The position numbers and the translations under genes are program-made. Under the pieces are notes generated by a model that saw only the letters and a list, made by a program, of their open reading frames with translations, had not been told where the DNA came from and ran no database searches. From Bombella pluederhausensis (GTDB lineage Bacteria > Pseudomonadota > Alphaproteobacteria > Acetobacterales > Acetobacteraceae), in NCBI RefSeq assembly GCF_026385525.1, contig NZ_JANIDY010000001.1, positions 372,001 through 436,000 of the forward strand: a stretch of 64,000 nucleotides of DNA, given 5' to 3'. Each line of letters starts with the position of its first letter. Position 1 is the stretch's first letter. Positions 26,586 to 35,766 of this stretch are shown here, one piece after another.

Positions 26586-27416
26586 ATGGATCACGCAGAG
26601 CTTCGCAAGCAGATTGAAACCCTTTGGGAAGATCGTGCCAGCCTTTCCCCGCAGACGCAGGGTCAGGCTCGTGATGTTGTGGAAGCGGCTCTGGCTGGGC
26701 TGGATAACGGGACATTCCGTGTTGCCGAGCAGAAGGAAGATGGCCGTGTGGTATATGAATGGCTGAAGAAGGCCGTTCTGATGTCCTTCCGTCTGTATGA
26801 GTCTGAGCCAATGGCCAATGGCTGCGGTGGGGCTCCGGGCTTTGATAAGGTGCCGCTGAAATTTGCTGGCTGGGGCAAGGCCGAGTTCGACAAGGCTGGT
26901 TTCCGGGCCGTTCCGGGGGCTGTTGTCCGCCGTTCCGCTTACATCGCACCGGGTGTTGTGCTGATGCCGAGCTTCGTCAATTTGGGTGCCCGTGTCGAAA
27001 GCGGTACCATGATTGATACATGGGCCACGGTTGGCTCCTGTGCGCAGATCGGCAAGAACTGCCATATCAGCGGTGGCGCCGGGATTGGTGGCGTGCTGGA
27101 GCCGCTTCAGGCTGCTCCTGTCATCATCGGGGATGACTGCTTCATCGGTGCTCGTTCTGAAGTGGCTGAAGGCGTGGTCGTGGAGCGTGGTTCTGTCCTT
27201 TCCATGGGTGTGTTCCTTGGGGCTTCCACCAAGATCGTGGATCGCACGACGGGTGAAATCCATATGGGCCGTGTGCCGGCCTATTCCGTGGTTGTGCCGG
27301 GTACTCTGCCGCCGAAGACACCGGGCGGGCCGTCTCTGGCCTGCGCTGTGATCGTCAAGCGTGTTGATGAGCGTACACGCTCCAAGACGTCCATTAACGA
27401 GCTGCTGCGTGACTGA
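26586..27416 (+). CDS. dapD: 2,3,4,5-tetrahydropyridine-2,6-dicarboxylate N-succinyltransferase
   Basis: Succinyl-CoA-dependent step of the lysine/meso-diaminopimelate pathway (276 aa). An N-terminal helical domain is followed by a left-handed beta-helix ([46 protein letters not shown]) and the C-terminal [35 protein letters not shown]. An AAGGAG ribosome site precedes ATG 26586. It is followed eight bases later by dapE, so the succinylase branch is encoded together. Confidence 0.96.
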   Translation: MDHAELRKQIETLWEDRASLSPQTQGQARDVVEAALAGLDNGTFRVAEQKEDGRVVYEWLKKAVLMSFRLYESEPMANGCGGAPGFDKVPLKFAGWGKAEFDKAGFRAVPGAVVRRSAYIAPGVVLMPSFVNLGARVESGTMIDTWATVGSCAQIGKNCHISGGAGIGGVLEPLQAAPVIIGDDCFIGARSEVAEGVVVERGSVLSMGVFLGASTKIVDRTTGEIHMGRVPAYSVVVPGTLPPKTPGGPSLACAVIVKRVDERTRSKTSINELLRD

Positions 27417-27424
27417 GTGACCTC

Positions 27425-28570
27425 ATGACCAATCCATCATTTCCATCTGATCCGGTTGCCCTGTTGCAGGACCTTCTGCGGTGCCGTTCCGTTACCCCAG
27501 CGGATGATGGGGCCCTGAGCGTTGTGGCCCGGTCGCTGGAAATGATGGGTTTTGAGGTGACACGCCTTGCCTTTGGCCCGGAGGGTGAACAGACGCCCAA
27601 TCTGTACGCCCGTCTGGGGCAGGGCAGTCCCTGTCTCTGTTTTGCAGGTCATACGGACGTTGTCCCCCCCGGTGAGGGCTGGAGCTGCGACCCGTTTGCC
27701 GGTGAAATTCGGGATGGGCATATTTACGGGCGTGGTACGGCAGATATGAAGGGCGGTGTCGCCGCTGCTCTGGCTGCCGTAGCCCGCCGACTGGAGGCCG
27801 GACCGCTGAAGGGCAGTCTGGCCTTTCTCATCACGGGTGATGAAGAAGGTCCAGCCCGTTACGGCACGAAGTCCGTGCTGGAATGGATGAAGGAACGGGG
27901 TGAAGCCCCTGATTTCTGCCTTTTGGGCGAGCCGACAAACCCGGCCGAAATGGGCGATGTCATCAAGATTGGCCGCCGGGGCAGCATGAATGTGGTGATT
28001 ACCGTCAAAGGGGTACAGGGGCATGTGGCCTATCCCCATCTGGCAGATAATCCCATCCATCGCCTTGTACCAATCCTGCATGACCTGACAGCCCGCACGC
28101 TGGATCAGGGCAGCGAGTGGTTTGCGCCATCATCCCTACAGATCACAAGTGTGGATGTCGGGAATCCGGCCACCAACGTGATTCCGGCAACGGCACAGGC
28201 ACGGGTGAATATCCGTTTCAATGATCTCCATACAAGCGACAGCCTGCGTAACTGGATTGAAGATGTCGTGGCCTGCCACGCACCTGATGCCGACATGGAT
28301 GTTGCCGTCAGTGGGGAATCTTTCCTGACAGAACCGGGCACTGAGGTGGAGCAGCTGTCTCAGGCCGTGGAGGCTGTGACAGGACGGAAGCCGAAGCTGG
28401 ATACAGGCGGCGGTACGTCTGATGCCCGCTTTATCACTCATTGCTGCCCTGTGGCTGAGTTCGGGCTTGTGGGGGCTACCATGCACAAGCGTGATGAGCA
28501 TGTTTCCCTGACCTCCGTGGAACAGCTGACGCAGGTCTATCAGGATTTCATGCAGCGTTTTGGTGTCTGA
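27425..28570 (+). CDS. dapE: Succinyl-diaminopimelate desuccinylase
   Basis: Zinc-dependent M20 hydrolase (381 aa) releasing LL-diaminopimelate for lysine and peptidoglycan. Metal-site motifs: CFAGHTDVVPPG (first His), GRGTADMKGG (bridging Asp), ITGDEEGPARYGT (catalytic Glu and next ligand), LLGEPT, and the C-terminal His in GATMHKRDEHV. ATG 27425 follows dapD directly. The downstream ClC gene starts 9 bases later on the same strand. Confidence 0.95.
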   Translation: MTNPSFPSDPVALLQDLLRCRSVTPADDGALSVVARSLEMMGFEVTRLAFGPEGEQTPNLYARLGQGSPCLCFAGHTDVVPPGEGWSCDPFAGEIRDGHIYGRGTADMKGGVAAALAAVARRLEAGPLKGSLAFLITGDEEGPARYGTKSVLEWMKERGEAPDFCLLGEPTNPAEMGDVIKIGRRGSMNVVITVKGVQGHVAYPHLADNPIHRLVPILHDLTARTLDQGSEWFAPSSLQITSVDVGNPATNVIPATAQARVNIRFNDLHTSDSLRNWIEDVVACHAPDADMDVAVSGESFLTEPGTEVEQLSQAVEAVTGRKPKLDTGGGTSDARFITHCCPVAEFGLVGATMHKRDEHVSLTSVEQLTQVYQDFMQRFGV

Positions 28571-28579
28571 GCCATCGGC

Positions 28580-30361
28580 TTGAGAGACACGTTTTCCGAG
28601 ACAAAACGAACAACATGGCTCGCACCTTCAGGGTTGCGGGCTTTTGTCCGCCGTGATGGGCTGGGGCTGTTCCTTCTGGCTCTTGTGACGGGAGGGCTGG
28701 CAGGGTGCTGCGTCCTTCTGATCAATACCGTTACCCTTGCCCTGCATGTCTTGTTCTATGGCCTGTATAATGGCGGACACCTGTCGGAACTGCCTGCCTT
28801 GCCGCTATGGCGGTGCCTGCTGGTGCTGGGTGGTGGTGGTCTGGCTGTGGGGCTGCTGGGAGCCTTTCTGCGGCGCTGGATGAAACGCCGCCCGGTAGAC
28901 CCGGTGGAGGCTAACGCCCTGCATGGGGGCCGCATGTCTGTGCGGGATAGTATTAGCCTTGCCTTACAGACGGTTCTTTCCAACGGGGTAGGGGCTTCCA
29001 TCGGGTTGGAGGCAGGCTATGTGCAGATATCTGCGGCGTTCGGCTCATGGCTGGGGAGGGTCTTCCATGTCCGGCGGGAGGATATGCGGATTCTGGTGGG
29101 AGCCGGAGCCGCAGGGGCTGTCAGTGCCGGGTTTGATGCGCCCATAGCTGGGGCGTTCTATGCGTTTGAGCTGGTGTTGGGAACGTACAGCCTCGCCAAT
29201 CTGTTTCCCATTGCTCTGGCGGCCATGGCGGGGCTGGGGGTGCGGCATCTTACGCAGATGGATGGCGGTCTGCCATCCCTGATGACGGGCTGGCATATGG
29301 GTTGGAGTGCTGTGCCGGGTGTTGGTTTACTGGCTATTCTGTGCGCTCTTACGGCCATCGTCATCATGTATTGTGTGACGCAGACGCAGGCTGTGTTTCA
29401 GAAGCTGCCTGTGCCTGTCTGGTTGCGGCCTGTTCTGGGAGGCTTGCTCGTGGCCTGTCTGGCGGCGTCCTTCCCTTCAGTGCTGTCGGCGGGGCATGGT
29501 GGGGTTGGGTTGGTGCTGACGGGGCAGGTTGTGCCTTCTGTGGCTCTGCTGCTCCTTTTGCTCAAGGCTGTGGCTTCCTGCCTTTCCATCGGGTCGGGAT
29601 TCCGAGGAGGTCTGTTTTTTGCCTCGTTGTTTCTGGGTGTTCTGGCGGGTGAGGGCTTCGGGGCTTTGCTGGCTCCTTATGGGCTGGCCCCGGCAGACCT
29701 GTATATCTGTTCGATATTGGGCATGGTGGCGATGGCAACGGCCATCATTGGCGGTCCCATGACCATGATCTGCATGGTGTTGGAAATGACGGGCATTATG
29801 ACACTGAGTAGTGCCGTGGTGTTGTCCGCTACTCTATCTTTGCTGACGGTCAGGCGACTGTTTGGCTATAATTTTGCGACATGGCGTTTCCACTTGCGGG
29901 GTGAGACGATCCGGTCCGCAGTGGATGTGGGTGGCCTCCGTGCTCTGACCGTGCAGAAATTGATGCGGGCGCAGGTACGCAGTTTCCCGGCAGACATGAC
30001 CATTCGGCAGGCCCAAGGGCAGCTCACGCTAGGTATTGAGGAACGCCTCGTACTGGTGGATGAGGAAGGCCGCTATCAGGGGATTGCTCTGGTTTCCGAG
30101 ATCACGGCAGCCTCTGCGAGTGACCGGCCTGTCTCCAGTCTGGCCTGTTATCGGGATGTCATGCTGGAGCCACAGATGACCATTCGTGAAGCAGCCGATT
30201 TGTTCGCCGAGGCAGAGGCTGATGTGTTGGCCGTGGTGGAAGATCGACAGTCCCGGCAGCTCGTTGGGCAGTTGAGCGAGCGGCACACGCTGCGCTGCTA
30301 TGCTGTGGAGCTGGAGCGCAGTCGCCGGGACCTCGCCGGGGATGGCCGCTTTTCTGTGTGA
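28580..30361 (+). CDS. ClC-type chloride channel/antiporter with C-terminal CBS pair
   Basis: Polytopic membrane protein (593 aa) of the ClC family. The selectivity region reads SNGVGASIGLEAGYVQ (134-149) where most ClC proteins have GREGP; the Glu (E144) matching the gating glutamate is kept. AAGAVSAGFDAPIAGAFYAFE (177-197) is the next conserved block, and SGFRGGLFFASLFLGVLAG replaces the usual GxFxP segment, so the P is missing. After the membrane part come two CBS domains (about 455-585). The start is a TTG at 28580; no better start is seen. It may carry Cl-/H+ exchange, useful in acid, but the ion is inferred from the family. Convergent with the AGE gene. Confidence 0.85.
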   Translation: MRDTFSETKRTTWLAPSGLRAFVRRDGLGLFLLALVTGGLAGCCVLLINTVTLALHVLFYGLYNGGHLSELPALPLWRCLLVLGGGGLAVGLLGAFLRRWMKRRPVDPVEANALHGGRMSVRDSISLALQTVLSNGVGASIGLEAGYVQISAAFGSWLGRVFHVRREDMRILVGAGAAGAVSAGFDAPIAGAFYAFELVLGTYSLANLFPIALAAMAGLGVRHLTQMDGGLPSLMTGWHMGWSAVPGVGLLAILCALTAIVIMYCVTQTQAVFQKLPVPVWLRPVLGGLLVACLAASFPSVLSAGHGGVGLVLTGQVVPSVALLLLLLKAVASCLSIGSGFRGGLFFASLFLGVLAGEGFGALLAPYGLAPADLYICSILGMVAMATAIIGGPMTMICMVLEMTGIMTLSSAVVLSATLSLLTVRRLFGYNFATWRFHLRGETIRSAVDVGGLRALTVQKLMRAQVRSFPADMTIRQAQGQLTLGIEERLVLVDEEGRYQGIALVSEITAASASDRPVSSLACYRDVMLEPQMTIREAADLFAEAEADVLAVVEDRQSRQLVGQLSERHTLRCYAVELERSRRDLAGDGRFSV

Positions 30362-30373
30362 TGGTAGAACGCC

Positions 30374-31510
30374 TTATGAGGGCGCTCCCAGAATGACCTG
30401 TCCAGCACTATAGATGTGATAGAGGCTGCTGGCGGGCATGTGGTCCGTAGCTGTTTTTCCCTGATCGTCCAGCCGGTCGATCCAGCCGCCCTTGAGCGAG
30501 GTTGGGGTGTAATGGGTGAAGAAAAGCTGGCTCATCGTTGCAAGCTGTTCCTGTCGGGGCTGATGATTGGCCGGGGCGTGTTGGGCAAGCAGGCGCATCA
30601 TTTCTGTCTGGGGCCAGATGCGTGTTGAGGCTTCCAGTATTGACCCATCATCCAGCAGGGCATCAGGCAGGAGCGGGTAGGGAGCGGTGGTTTCCTGAAG
30701 GCGGGCATAAAGGTCGCTTTGTGCTTTGCGAGCAGCGGTAGCGTGTTGTCCCTCTGGTGCCAGACGGAGATATTCGCCCAGAAGCCAGCACCATTCCGCC
30801 TGATGGCCGGGTTCGACACGATTCTGCCCCGCAGGCTGTTCCGGTTGCCAGTCTGGCGTGAAGAATTCTAGCAGGGCATTTGTTCCGGCTGGGATGAATG
30901 AATGCAGGGCCAGATTCAGGATAGAGTCCGCATGGCTGAGAAAAACCTCCCGGCCAGAAACTTCAAAAAGTGTCAGGCAGGCTTCCAGCAGATGCATGTG
31001 TGGGTTCTGGGAATGCCGGTCTGACGTGGTCGGGATGGCATCCCGGTATCCGCCATGGGTGGAGGGGAAGATGGTGTCAATTTCGGCCAGTGTTTCTTCA
31101 GCCTTATGGAGCAGGTCCGGATTGCTGGAAAGCCGATAGGCCCATCCATGAGCAAAGAGGATGAAAGCGTGGCCATACAGGTCCCGCTTTGTGTCGGAAG
31201 GCTTCTGGTCTGGCCCAAGGGCAAAAACCCAGCCCGGACTGTCATCAGCCTGATGATAGAACCGTGTGACATGGTCCAGCACCGTCAGGGCCTGTTCCCC
31301 AGCATCATAATGGCCGTTCAGAGCTGCCTGACAGTATGTGGCAATCTGCCGGGCCTGCACCATCAGGCGGCGGTGTGGCAGGGCGATGGGAGTGGCTTCA
31401 AAGGTCAGTCGTTCGTGATAGAGACCAGCCTCTTTATCAAACCCGGCCTGAGCCCAGAGGGGGAGAGCCCTCTGGAGAAGCCAGTCCTGCCATGTTTGTC
31501 TGTATGTCAT
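30374..31510 (-). CDS. AGE-family sugar epimerase/isomerase
   Basis: 378-residue (alpha/alpha)6-barrel protein of the N-acylglucosamine 2-epimerase/mannose isomerase family. Visible conserved parts: HRRLMVQARQIATY (about 46-59), DLYGHAFILFAHGWAY, NPHMHLLEACL with the catalytic-His region, and EPGHQAEWCWLLGEY with the second His. Members interconvert mannose/fructose, mannose/glucose, cellobiose, or GlcNAc/ManNAc; this one cannot be placed more exactly. Its ATG at 31510 overlaps the hldE stop (ATGA), so it is co-translated with the heptose kinase and may act in the same sugar pathway. Convergent with the ClC gene, with only 12 bases between. Confidence 0.82.
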   Translation of the reverse strand: MTYRQTWQDWLLQRALPLWAQAGFDKEAGLYHERLTFEATPIALPHRRLMVQARQIATYCQAALNGHYDAGEQALTVLDHVTRFYHQADDSPGWVFALGPDQKPSDTKRDLYGHAFILFAHGWAYRLSSNPDLLHKAEETLAEIDTIFPSTHGGYRDAIPTTSDRHSQNPHMHLLEACLTLFEVSGREVFLSHADSILNLALHSFIPAGTNALLEFFTPDWQPEQPAGQNRVEPGHQAEWCWLLGEYLRLAPEGQHATAARKAQSDLYARLQETTAPYPLLPDALLDDGSILEASTRIWPQTEMMRLLAQHAPANHQPRQEQLATMSQLFFTHYTPTSLKGGWIDRLDDQGKTATDHMPASSLYHIYSAGQVILGAPS

Positions 31511-32997
31511 TGCGAGGCGTCCTTTTCGGGGTGGCTGTCATCCATGGTCTGCACGATGCGGCTCGTGGAATGCCCGTTCAGTAGAGGCGCAAGGCAGACC
31601 CGCCCGCCATGCTCCCTGACGATGTCCCCACCAACTACTTCATCCTCTCGGTAATCGGCTCCTTTGACGAGAACATGCGGTTTCAGAGCGGAAATGATGT
31701 TCAGTGGCGTGTCTTCATCGAATAAGACAACCAGATCAACATGGCGCAGGGCACGGATGACCGTGGCACGGGCCTGTTCACTCTGGAGAGGGCGGCGTGG
31801 ACCTTTCAGGCGTTTGATGGAAGCATCGGTATTGAGGGCTACGATCAACTTGTCTCCCTGACTGGCCGCAAACTGGATGAGCGAGACATGGCCGGGATGG
31901 AGCAGGTCGAAGCAGCCATTGGTCAGCACGACAGAGGCTCCATGCCGTTTCCAGTTCTCCACAATGGCGCAGGCATCGGGCAGGGGAAGGCAGGCTCCAT
32001 TATCGGCAATTTCTTCCAATAACTTCTGGTGCAGTTCGTCACGAGTGACAAAGGCTGTACCCAGCTTGCTGACAGCAATGGCGGCGGCTGTGGTGGCCAT
32101 GGTTACGGCGCTGGCCAGTGAGCGGCCACTGGCCAACGCACAGGCGATCGTGGCGATGACGGTATCGCCTGCCCCAGACACGTCATAAACCTCGGAAGGA
32201 TGAGCCCGGCAATGCAGTGGGGCGGCTTTCTGCTGCCAGAGGGTCATTCCTTTTTCAGAGCGGGTCAGAAGAATATCGCTGCCAGTGAGGGGAGCGATGG
32301 CTGTGCAGGCCTGTTCCACTTCGGCATCATCCGTCAGGGTCCATGAAGTGCCAGTGGGATTGGCAAGGCCGGCAGCGGTAAGGGCCTTGCTGAGCTCCTG
32401 CCGGTTGGGCGTCAGCAGGCTGGCTCCCCGATAGGCGGAAAGGTCAGCCCGTTTAGGGTCCACCAGAACGGGAATGTTACGGGCACGGGCGGCCTTAATG
32501 ACGGTTTTCAGCACCCGGTCAGACAGGACACCTTTGGCATAGTCGGAACAGATGAGGATGTGGCTCGTTTCCAGCGCCCTGATGGTGGAAGCGATGAGGG
32601 CGTCTTCAGTGATCTGGGAGAAGGGGGTGAGTTTCTCATTATCCAGCCGGACAATCTGCTGCCGCCCGCTGAGGACACGGGTTTTTGTGATGGTCGTCCA
32701 ACCAGAGTCTTCGACCAGACCATCAAGCCGGATGTCCTTCCAGATGGACAGAGTTTGCCGGAGTGTATCGGCGGCCTGATCGGCGCCGACCACACCAATC
32801 AGATGGACTGGATGACCGAGGGCGGCGACATTCACGGCGACATTGGCGGCTCCGCCGGGCGTGGAACGCTGATGGCTGCTCAACAGGACAGGAACGGGAG
32901 CTTCCGGCGAGATACGGGTGACGTCTCCGGTGATGTACTGGTCCAGCAGCAGATCACCCAGAATCGTGATGGCACCGTCATTCAGCGTGTCAGTCAA
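31507..32997 (-). CDS. hldE: Bifunctional D-glycero-beta-D-manno-heptose 7-phosphate kinase/1-phosphate adenylyltransferase
   Basis: Makes ADP-heptose precursor for the LPS core (496 aa). The N-terminal ribokinase-type domain (1 to about 320) has TPGGAANVAVNVAALG (46-61) and the PfkB signature VSGAGDTV (273-280). The C-terminal nucleotidyltransferase domain has TNGCFDLLHPGHVSLI (359-374) and LKGPRRPL. The start is a TTG at 32997 with a strong AGGGAGGGA ribosome site; no ATG gives a full kinase domain. gmhA, gmhB and hldD are not in the window. Confidence 0.94.
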   Translation of the reverse strand: MTDTLNDGAITILGDLLLDQYITGDVTRISPEAPVPVLLSSHQRSTPGGAANVAVNVAALGHPVHLIGVVGADQAADTLRQTLSIWKDIRLDGLVEDSGWTTITKTRVLSGRQQIVRLDNEKLTPFSQITEDALIASTIRALETSHILICSDYAKGVLSDRVLKTVIKAARARNIPVLVDPKRADLSAYRGASLLTPNRQELSKALTAAGLANPTGTSWTLTDDAEVEQACTAIAPLTGSDILLTRSEKGMTLWQQKAAPLHCRAHPSEVYDVSGAGDTVIATIACALASGRSLASAVTMATTAAAIAVSKLGTAFVTRDELHQKLLEEIADNGACLPLPDACAIVENWKRHGASVVLTNGCFDLLHPGHVSLIQFAASQGDKLIVALNTDASIKRLKGPRRPLQSEQARATVIRALRHVDLVVLFDEDTPLNIISALKPHVLVKGADYREDEVVGGDIVREHGGRVCLAPLLNGHSTSRIVQTMDDSHPEKDASQ

Positions 32998-33140
32998 AAA
33001 ACGTCCCTCCCTCTAGGAGACAGCATGGCCCGAGGGGAAAGTTTAGGATGTTTTTACTGCTCTGTCGTCAGGGAAAGGGCATGTTCCGGGCGAGAAGGGG
33101 AATGAGGAGATAATAAATAATTTTTTACAATCTTTTTAAG

Positions 33141-33167
33141 TTGACAGTGGCAATAATGACACATACT
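33141..33167 (+). promoter_or_regulatory. Candidate promoter of the sulfotransferase gene
   Basis: A consensus TTGACA at 33141-33146 is followed by CATACT at 33162-33167 (spacer 15, short). Upstream, 33107-33140, is strongly AT-rich and could act as an UP element. A TTCAA-A-TTGAA dyad lies at 33175-33185 just downstream. Confidence 0.3.
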
Positions 33168-33214
33168 CATGAAATTCAAATTGAAATCTCTGAATAGGGT
33201 CGGGAAGCGTGTAA

Positions 33215-34033
33215 ATGTCTCGAAATTTTCATTTCATATCCGGCCTGCCTCGATCAGGAAGCACCCTTCTTAGTGTCTTGTTAGGGCAACATCCTGATAT
33301 TTACTGCGATCCATATTCGACACCCGTCTGTTCTCTTATGACAAAGATGCTTTCTGTTATTTCAGAGGGTGAGTATAAAACAGAATTTACTGATGATAAG
33401 GTTGTCAATCTTCTTAAAAAGACGATGGATACTTATCATGACATATCATCAAGGCCGAATCTGATTATTGACAATAACCGGGCATGGTGCAGCAAACTTC
33501 AGTTGCTGGATTATCTCTATCCTGATGCAAAAGTGATCTGCTGCGTGCGTGACCCTGTCTGGGTCATTAATTCCTTTGAACGCATCATTGGCCGTGACCC
33601 GACCCTGTCTTCCTATCTCGTGCCCATAGAACATCGGGCTACGCTCCATCTGCGGGTGAATTACCTGCTCTCTCCTGCCGGGGCTTTCGGTTTTGCGTAT
33701 CAGGCGTTGCAGGAGGCGTTTTTTGGGCAGTTTTCATCCAAGCTCGTGCTGGTTGATTATGACAGTCTGGTGACCAGGCCTTTGTCCGTCATGCGTCTGC
33801 TGGAGAAAGAGCTGAATGTTCCGTCCGCTACCTATGATATGGATAATGTCCGTTATGAGCCGCCAACCGCTTATGACGGGGCATTGGAAACGCCGGGATT
33901 GCACGAGATCGCCCCGAAAGTGGAGCCCCAGAGGCACCCGCTCATTTTGCCCCCTGACATCGTGAACCGTCTGGCGGGCTGTGCGTTCTGGAAAAACAGT
34001 AACATGAATCCGAAGTCAGTCCGGATCATATAA
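33215..34033 (+). CDS. Sulfotransferase-family protein
   Basis: 272-residue PAPS-dependent sulfotransferase fold. The 5'-phosphosulfate loop FISGLPRSGSTLLS (7-20) is at the N-terminus and the 3'-phosphate site CCVRDPVWVINSFER (109-123) holds the expected Arg112 and Ser120. No signal peptide. The acceptor is unknown; it could be a carbohydrate or lipid of the envelope. The first half, and the 110 bases upstream, are clearly more AT-rich than neighbouring genes, and it sits alone as a + strand gene between minus-strand hldE-AGE and def-fmt-truA units. This suggests transfer. Convergent with truA, with about 12 bases between the stops. Confidence 0.82.
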   Translation: MSRNFHFISGLPRSGSTLLSVLLGQHPDIYCDPYSTPVCSLMTKMLSVISEGEYKTEFTDDKVVNLLKKTMDTYHDISSRPNLIIDNNRAWCSKLQLLDYLYPDAKVICCVRDPVWVINSFERIIGRDPTLSSYLVPIEHRATLHLRVNYLLSPAGAFGFAYQALQEAFFGQFSSKLVLVDYDSLVTRPLSVMRLLEKELNVPSATYDMDNVRYEPPTAYDGALETPGLHEIAPKVEPQRHPLILPPDIVNRLAGCAFWKNSNMNPKSVRII

Positions 34034-34045
34034 TTTCAGTGGCGA

Positions 34046-34837
34046 TTATGACCGGAAAGGATCATCCGGGTAGCCGACATCCATCAGGCATAGTCCATCG
34101 GGGGGAGCAGTGGGGCCAGCTTTGCAGCGGTCACGGGCTTCCAGTGCGTCTTTCACACGGTCGGGGTGCCATTGGTGATGGCCGACCAGTGCCAGCGTCC
34201 CGACCATGTTGCGGACCTGATGATGCAGGAAAGACCGGGCCTGCACATCCACATACACATACTCACCGGAGCGGGTGATGGTGAGTTCATCCAGTGTCCG
34301 CAGGGCATCACGGGCCTGACAGGCTGCCGCCCGGAAGGAGGTGAAGTCATGCCCGCCCAGCAGATGGTTGGCGCCTTTTTGCATGGCCTCAATATCCAGT
34401 GGGGCACGGATATGCCAGACGAACCCTTCCTGCATGGCCGGACGGGCCGGGCGGTTGAGGATGGTATAGCGGTAGCGCCGCCATGTGGCGGAGAAGCGGG
34501 CATTCCAGCCTTCAGGAGCCGGGGCGGCTTCCAGAATGGAAATGGGATGGGGCTTCAGGTGATAGCCGATGGCATCCCGCACGGCCTTGCGGGTCAGAGG
34601 GGCATCGTCCGGGAAGTCCAGATGGGCCACCAGCCCGGCAGCATGAACGCCTGAATCGGTCCGCCCCGCTGTCACGCTGCTGACCTTGCGCCCCTGCGTG
34701 AGATGTTCAGCGGCTTCTTCAATAAGCTGCTGGACGGAGAGGCCACTTTTCTGGCGTTGCCAGCCGACATAAGGACGCCCGTCAAACTCGATGCGAATGG
34801 CCCAGCGGCTGATTCCGGGTGGGGCGGCGTCAGTCAA
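34046..34837 (-). CDS. truA: tRNA pseudouridine(38-40) synthase TruA
   Basis: Modifies uridines 38-40 in the anticodon stem-loop (263 aa). The N-terminal IRIEFDGRPYVGWQRQ and the catalytic Asp in TAGRTDSGVHAAGLVAH are intact. The C-terminal half shows FLHHQVRNMVGTLALVGHH. It starts at ATG 34837 inside the end of fmt (8-base overlap) and is the last gene of a def-fmt-truA unit. Confidence 0.95.
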   Translation of the reverse strand: MTDAAPPGISRWAIRIEFDGRPYVGWQRQKSGLSVQQLIEEAAEHLTQGRKVSSVTAGRTDSGVHAAGLVAHLDFPDDAPLTRKAVRDAIGYHLKPHPISILEAAPAPEGWNARFSATWRRYRYTILNRPARPAMQEGFVWHIRAPLDIEAMQKGANHLLGGHDFTSFRAAACQARDALRTLDELTITRSGEYVYVDVQARSFLHHQVRNMVGTLALVGHHQWHPDRVKDALEARDRCKAGPTAPPDGLCLMDVGYPDDPFRS

Positions 34838-35762
34838 GGCGCATCCCTTCGGTCAGTTTCGTCCCACGGAGGAAGGCATCCCGTTCCATCATGGCCCGGC
34901 CCGGTTTCTGGATGTACTCAATCCGCAGGCAGCCCGTGCCGCAGGCAATGGTCAGCCTGTCATCCAGCACGGTACCCGGAGCCGGTGACTCTGCCATGAG
35001 GGCGGTGGTGTTTGCGTCATCAGGAAGGCTGACAGCACCGATGCGGTAGGTCTGTCCATCCAGCAGGGTGTAACTTCCCGGCCATGGAATGAAGGCCCGT
35101 ATCTGACGTTCGATCTCCACGGCAGAACGGGTCCAGTCGATTTGCCCATCCTTGCGCTCCAGCCGAGGGGCGTAGCAGCTTTGGGAATCATCCTGTGGCA
35201 CGGGAGTGGGTTGTTCTTTCAGGGCACGGGCGACCAGACGGGCACCGATCTCTGCGAGCCTGTCATGCAGGCTGCCTGCCGTGTCGGAGGGTGTGATGGG
35301 CGTAGCCTCGGAGAGGATGACGGCACCCGTATCAAGCCCCTTATCCATCTGCATGATGCAGACGCCACTTTCCGCATCGCCCGCCCGGATGGCGGACTGG
35401 ATGGGGGAGGCGCCCCGCCAGCGGGGGAGGAGGCTGGCATGAATGTTCAGGCAGCCAAGCCGTGGGGCTTTCAAAATGGTTTCGGGCAGGATGAGGCCAT
35501 AAGCGGCGACAACGGCAGCATCGGCCTGCAAGCCCTGAAAGAATGCCAGTTCTTCGTCATTATGACGGAGTTTTTCCGGTGTTCGCACGGGGATGCCAAG
35601 CGCATCAGCGGCCTCATGCACGGGCTGCCGCCGCAGGGCCTTGCCCCGGCCTGCCGGGCGGGGAGGCTGGGTATAAACGGCAACAACTTCATGACCGGCT
35701 TCAATCAGGCCATGAAGGGCCGGAACGGAAAAGTCCGGCGAACCCATGAAAATGAGGCGCAT
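34830..35762 (-). CDS. fmt: Methionyl-tRNA formyltransferase
   Basis: Formylates initiator Met-tRNA using 10-formyl-THF (310 aa). The N-terminal catalytic domain has MRLIFMGSPDFSVPAL, AAYGLILPETIL and the signature LNIHASLLPRWRGASPIQ with the catalytic Asn-His pair, followed by MDKGLDTGAVI. The C-terminal tRNA-binding domain starts near 205. ATG 35762 has GGAGACGG upstream and lies 4 bases after the def stop; an upstream in-frame codon would run into def. Confidence 0.95.
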   Translation of the reverse strand: MRLIFMGSPDFSVPALHGLIEAGHEVVAVYTQPPRPAGRGKALRRQPVHEAADALGIPVRTPEKLRHNDEELAFFQGLQADAAVVAAYGLILPETILKAPRLGCLNIHASLLPRWRGASPIQSAIRAGDAESGVCIMQMDKGLDTGAVILSEATPITPSDTAGSLHDRLAEIGARLVARALKEQPTPVPQDDSQSCYAPRLERKDGQIDWTRSAVEIERQIRAFIPWPGSYTLLDGQTYRIGAVSLPDDANTTALMAESPAPGTVLDDRLTIACGTGCLRIEYIQKPGRAMMERDAFLRGTKLTEGMRLD

Positions 35763-35766
35763 GTAC

